Positions 62,538 to 64,000 of a stretch of 64,000 nt of DNA are shown here, one piece after another (within the stretch, counting starts at the first letter, position 1; every line of letters begins with the position of its first letter). This DNA comes from Adhaeribacter radiodurans (GTDB taxonomy: Bacteria; Bacteroidota; Bacteroidia; Cytophagales; Hymenobacteraceae). Location of the stretch: positions 4,154,001 through 4,218,000 of the forward strand of contig NZ_CP055153.1 of assembly GCF_014075995.1 (NCBI RefSeq), written 5' to 3'. Both the position numbers and the translations under genes were made by a program. The notes under the pieces were generated by a model, which was not told the origin of the DNA, searched no databases, and saw nothing but the letters and a program-made list of their open reading frames with translations.

Positions 62538-63332
62538 TTATTCTTGCTGATTGGCTACTTCCTGAACGGCTGGTTCTGGTTTAAGTTCTACTTCGTACAG
62601 GTAATAGGGCACCTCATACCCTTCGCGTTGCAATATTGGTTTGGCTACGTTAAATACTTTTACTCCCGCCGAAGTTTGGCCTTCTAATGTACCTACGTGT
62701 GCGTGGCCATGAAAAGCAACCAATACTTGGCGCCGGTTAATGGGCTCTACCAAACGGGAGCAGCCCAGGTACGGGAAAATTTCGGGCGGTTCTCCTACTA
62801 CGGTTTCTTTAATAGGCGCATAATGTAATACTACAATTTTAGGTATATCTACGTAATCTACATCTAAGTGCGCTAAAGCCCGATCAAGTTTTAACGCATC
62901 ATCTACAGCTTCCTGCACGAAACTTTTAATCATGGGTTCGCCGAACATCGACAGCATGTGCTTATCAAAACCACCGCCAAAGCCCTTTATGCCTGCAAAA
63001 CCAATCCCGTGCAGTACTATCGACTGACCATCCAAAATATGCACGTTATCGTTTTCCAACATTTTTTTGATGGTTTTCTGCTGGTCGCGCTCGTAATCGT
63101 GATTACCCAATACCGCAATAATGGGAATAGTACAGGCTTTTAACTCTTGCGCTAATACTTCGGCTTCGGCTAGGTGCCCGGTATCGGTGAGGTCGCCGCA
63201 GAGCAATAAAATATCGGCTTGCGCCGAAACCGTCTGGAAATATTCTACCCATTTGCCCTGGTCAGTTTCTTTTACATGAATATCGCCCACGGCGGCAATC
63301 CGGACAGGATTTTGCTGCTTATTTTGTTCCAT
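62538..63332 (-). CDS. Calcineurin-like metallophosphoesterase
   Basis: 264 residues. Motifs VGDIHVKE, LLCGDLTDTGH, VLGNHDYERD, VVLHYAPI and FHGHAHVGT bind two metals. Cytoplasmic. Substrate unknown. Five bases after the next gene upstream (63338-64000), so one operon with the nucleotidyltransferase-like gene, a pairing that suggests a joint role, but none is known to me. Confidence 0.9.
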   Translation of the reverse strand: MEQNKQQNPVRIAAVGDIHVKETDQGKWVEYFQTVSAQADILLLCGDLTDTGHLAEAEVLAQELKACTIPIIAVLGNHDYERDQQKTIKKMLENDNVHILDGQSIVLHGIGFAGIKGFGGGFDKHMLSMFGEPMIKSFVQEAVDDALKLDRALAHLDVDYVDIPKIVVLHYAPIKETVVGEPPEIFPYLGCSRLVEPINRRQVLVAFHGHAHVGTLEGQTSAGVKVFNVAKPILQREGYEVPYYLYEVELKPEPAVQEVANQQE

Positions 63333-63337
63333 GTTGC

Positions 63338-64000
63338 TTAAACAGTTTTGATGGTAATTACTTTATACTCGGCATCCACAATATCGGTTCGGTATTGGGT
63401 CTGGTCGATAATAGGTCCGAGACAAACTTTTTCGACGGGTAACGGCAAATCAAACTGGCCTTTAGCTTTTTCTATTAAGGTATCGAACAGCCATTTGGGA
63501 ATAATATCGCGTTCCGTTGGATATACAAACTGGAAAAGTAAAACTTGAGCCAACAATAAATGCCAATGCTGTTCCAGCCGGGTCCAGATGCGGTTCCAAT
63601 CGAGTAAATGCCCGTGTTTTACAATAATATGGTTTACATCGGCACCATCGTAGCGCTCGCGGTTTTGAACGTAAACTTTACACCACAACAATTCTTCGGC
63701 CGGAATAAATTTTACCGGTACGCCGTACGCTTCGCCGGTTACGGCATGGTCAAACCAGGTATCATCTACAGTGCAAATATTATTTACCGTATTAAAAATT
63801 ATATCGATGTAATAATTATTTTTAAAAACTTTGGCTAACCAGCGTACATCCGTTAATTCAGTTGCAAAGCCATGCTCGGCAAAAAACTTTAAAATACGGG
63901 CATAGTCACCGGCTTTACAGAATAAATCCAAATCTTTTAAATCGCGGATAATACCGGTATATTGGCGTAAGGCGAGTCCCCCTCCTACTAAAAAAGGAAT
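63338..64000 (-). CDS. Nucleotidyltransferase-fold protein, N-terminus cut by window edge
   Basis: At least 220 residues; the frame is open to the end of the window. The first codons visible (IPFLVGGGLALRQYTGIIRD then LKDLDLF) carry the GG..LDLF pattern of nucleotidyltransferase-fold proteins, so the real start is beyond 64000 and the TTG at 63931 is internal. Central part has HAVTGEAYGVPVKFIPAEEL and a helical C-terminus. Coupled to the metallophosphoesterase. Function unknown. Confidence 0.75.
   Translation of the reverse strand: MPFLVGGGLALRQYTGIIRDLKDLDLFCKAGDYARILKFFAEHGFATELTDVRWLAKVFKNNYYIDIIFNTVNNICTVDDTWFDHAVTGEAYGVPVKFIPAEELLWCKVYVQNRERYDGADVNHIIVKHGHLLDWNRIWTRLEQHWHLLLAQVLLFQFVYPTERDIIPKWLFDTLIEKAKGQFDLPLPVEKVCLGPIIDQTQYRTDIVDAEYKVITIKTV

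Noticed and set aside
63338-63931. A complete 197-residue gene starting at TTG 63931
   Set aside because: The frame stays open to the window edge with conserved GGGLAL and DLDLF upstream, so the real start is outside the window.

Overview
The window reads as a chromosomal segment of a Bacteroidota bacterium, most likely of the Cytophagales/Hymenobacteraceae type (Adhaeribacter- or Hymenobacter-like). This is inferred from AT-rich intergenic DNA, promoters of the TTTG-N20-TAnnTTTG type, a type IX secretion substrate paired with PorP/SprF, DUF2480 and START-like proteins typical of the phylum, and the gene content as a whole. The genus is a guess from recall, not from a search.

Layout. 1-3206: 5' part of a secreted M28 peptidase on the minus strand, then an SDR-photolyase pair. 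3319-7990: a very large type IX secreted, repeat-containing adhesin-like protein and its PorP/SprF partner. 8018-8963: an intact IS5-family (IS1031-like) element with inverted repeats and a 3-bp target duplication. 9585-15430: a full rRNA operon on the minus strand (16S, tRNA-Ile, tRNA-Ala, 23S, 5S, terminator) with a long leader holding at least three tandem promoters. 15773-18442: DUF2480, tsaB, a metallo-beta-lactamase-fold hydrolase and a START-like protein. 18480-20565: a decayed urease locus (ureA, ureD and a UreH/HupE-like gene broken, ureB open, no ureC, E, F or G). 20928-24142: two small hypotheticals and two neighbouring spore-photoproduct-lyase-family radical SAM genes. 24514-27122: a Tat-exported molybdenum hydroxylase pair. 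27365-35566: a compact cluster carrying both branches of the pentose phosphate pathway (tkt, rpiB, tal, HAD gene, gnd, zwf, pgl). 35799-42478: SDR, hypothetical, Bcr/CflA efflux pump, aldo/keto reductase, manganese catalase. 43245-50456: heptosyltransferase-like GT9, PolX, EVE protein, secreted hypothetical, pyrR-pyrB. 50568-52281: umuD and a umuC interrupted by one amber codon. 52530-64000: metG, a lysine-rich protein, a lipoprotein, msrB, typA, a GH16 glucanase, MobA-like and XdhC maturation factors, a metallophosphoesterase and a cut nucleotidyltransferase-like gene.

Themes. DNA and UV damage handling is well represented (photolyase, two SPL-family enzymes, umuDC, PolX), as is oxidative stress (Mn catalase, MsrB, NADPH supply from zwf/gnd). 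The MobA-like and XdhC genes could mature the cofactor of the molybdenum hydroxylase about 34 kb away. Several genes are freshly broken (urease genes, umuC, a small membrane protein), two of them by apparent loss of one T in a T run, so sequencing error should be excluded there. I did not find a clearly new multi-gene system. The least explained items are the duplicated rrn promoter module, the strongly folded element at 52312-52406, the short GGAC/CTAT-type dispersed repeats, and palindromes in front of umuD.
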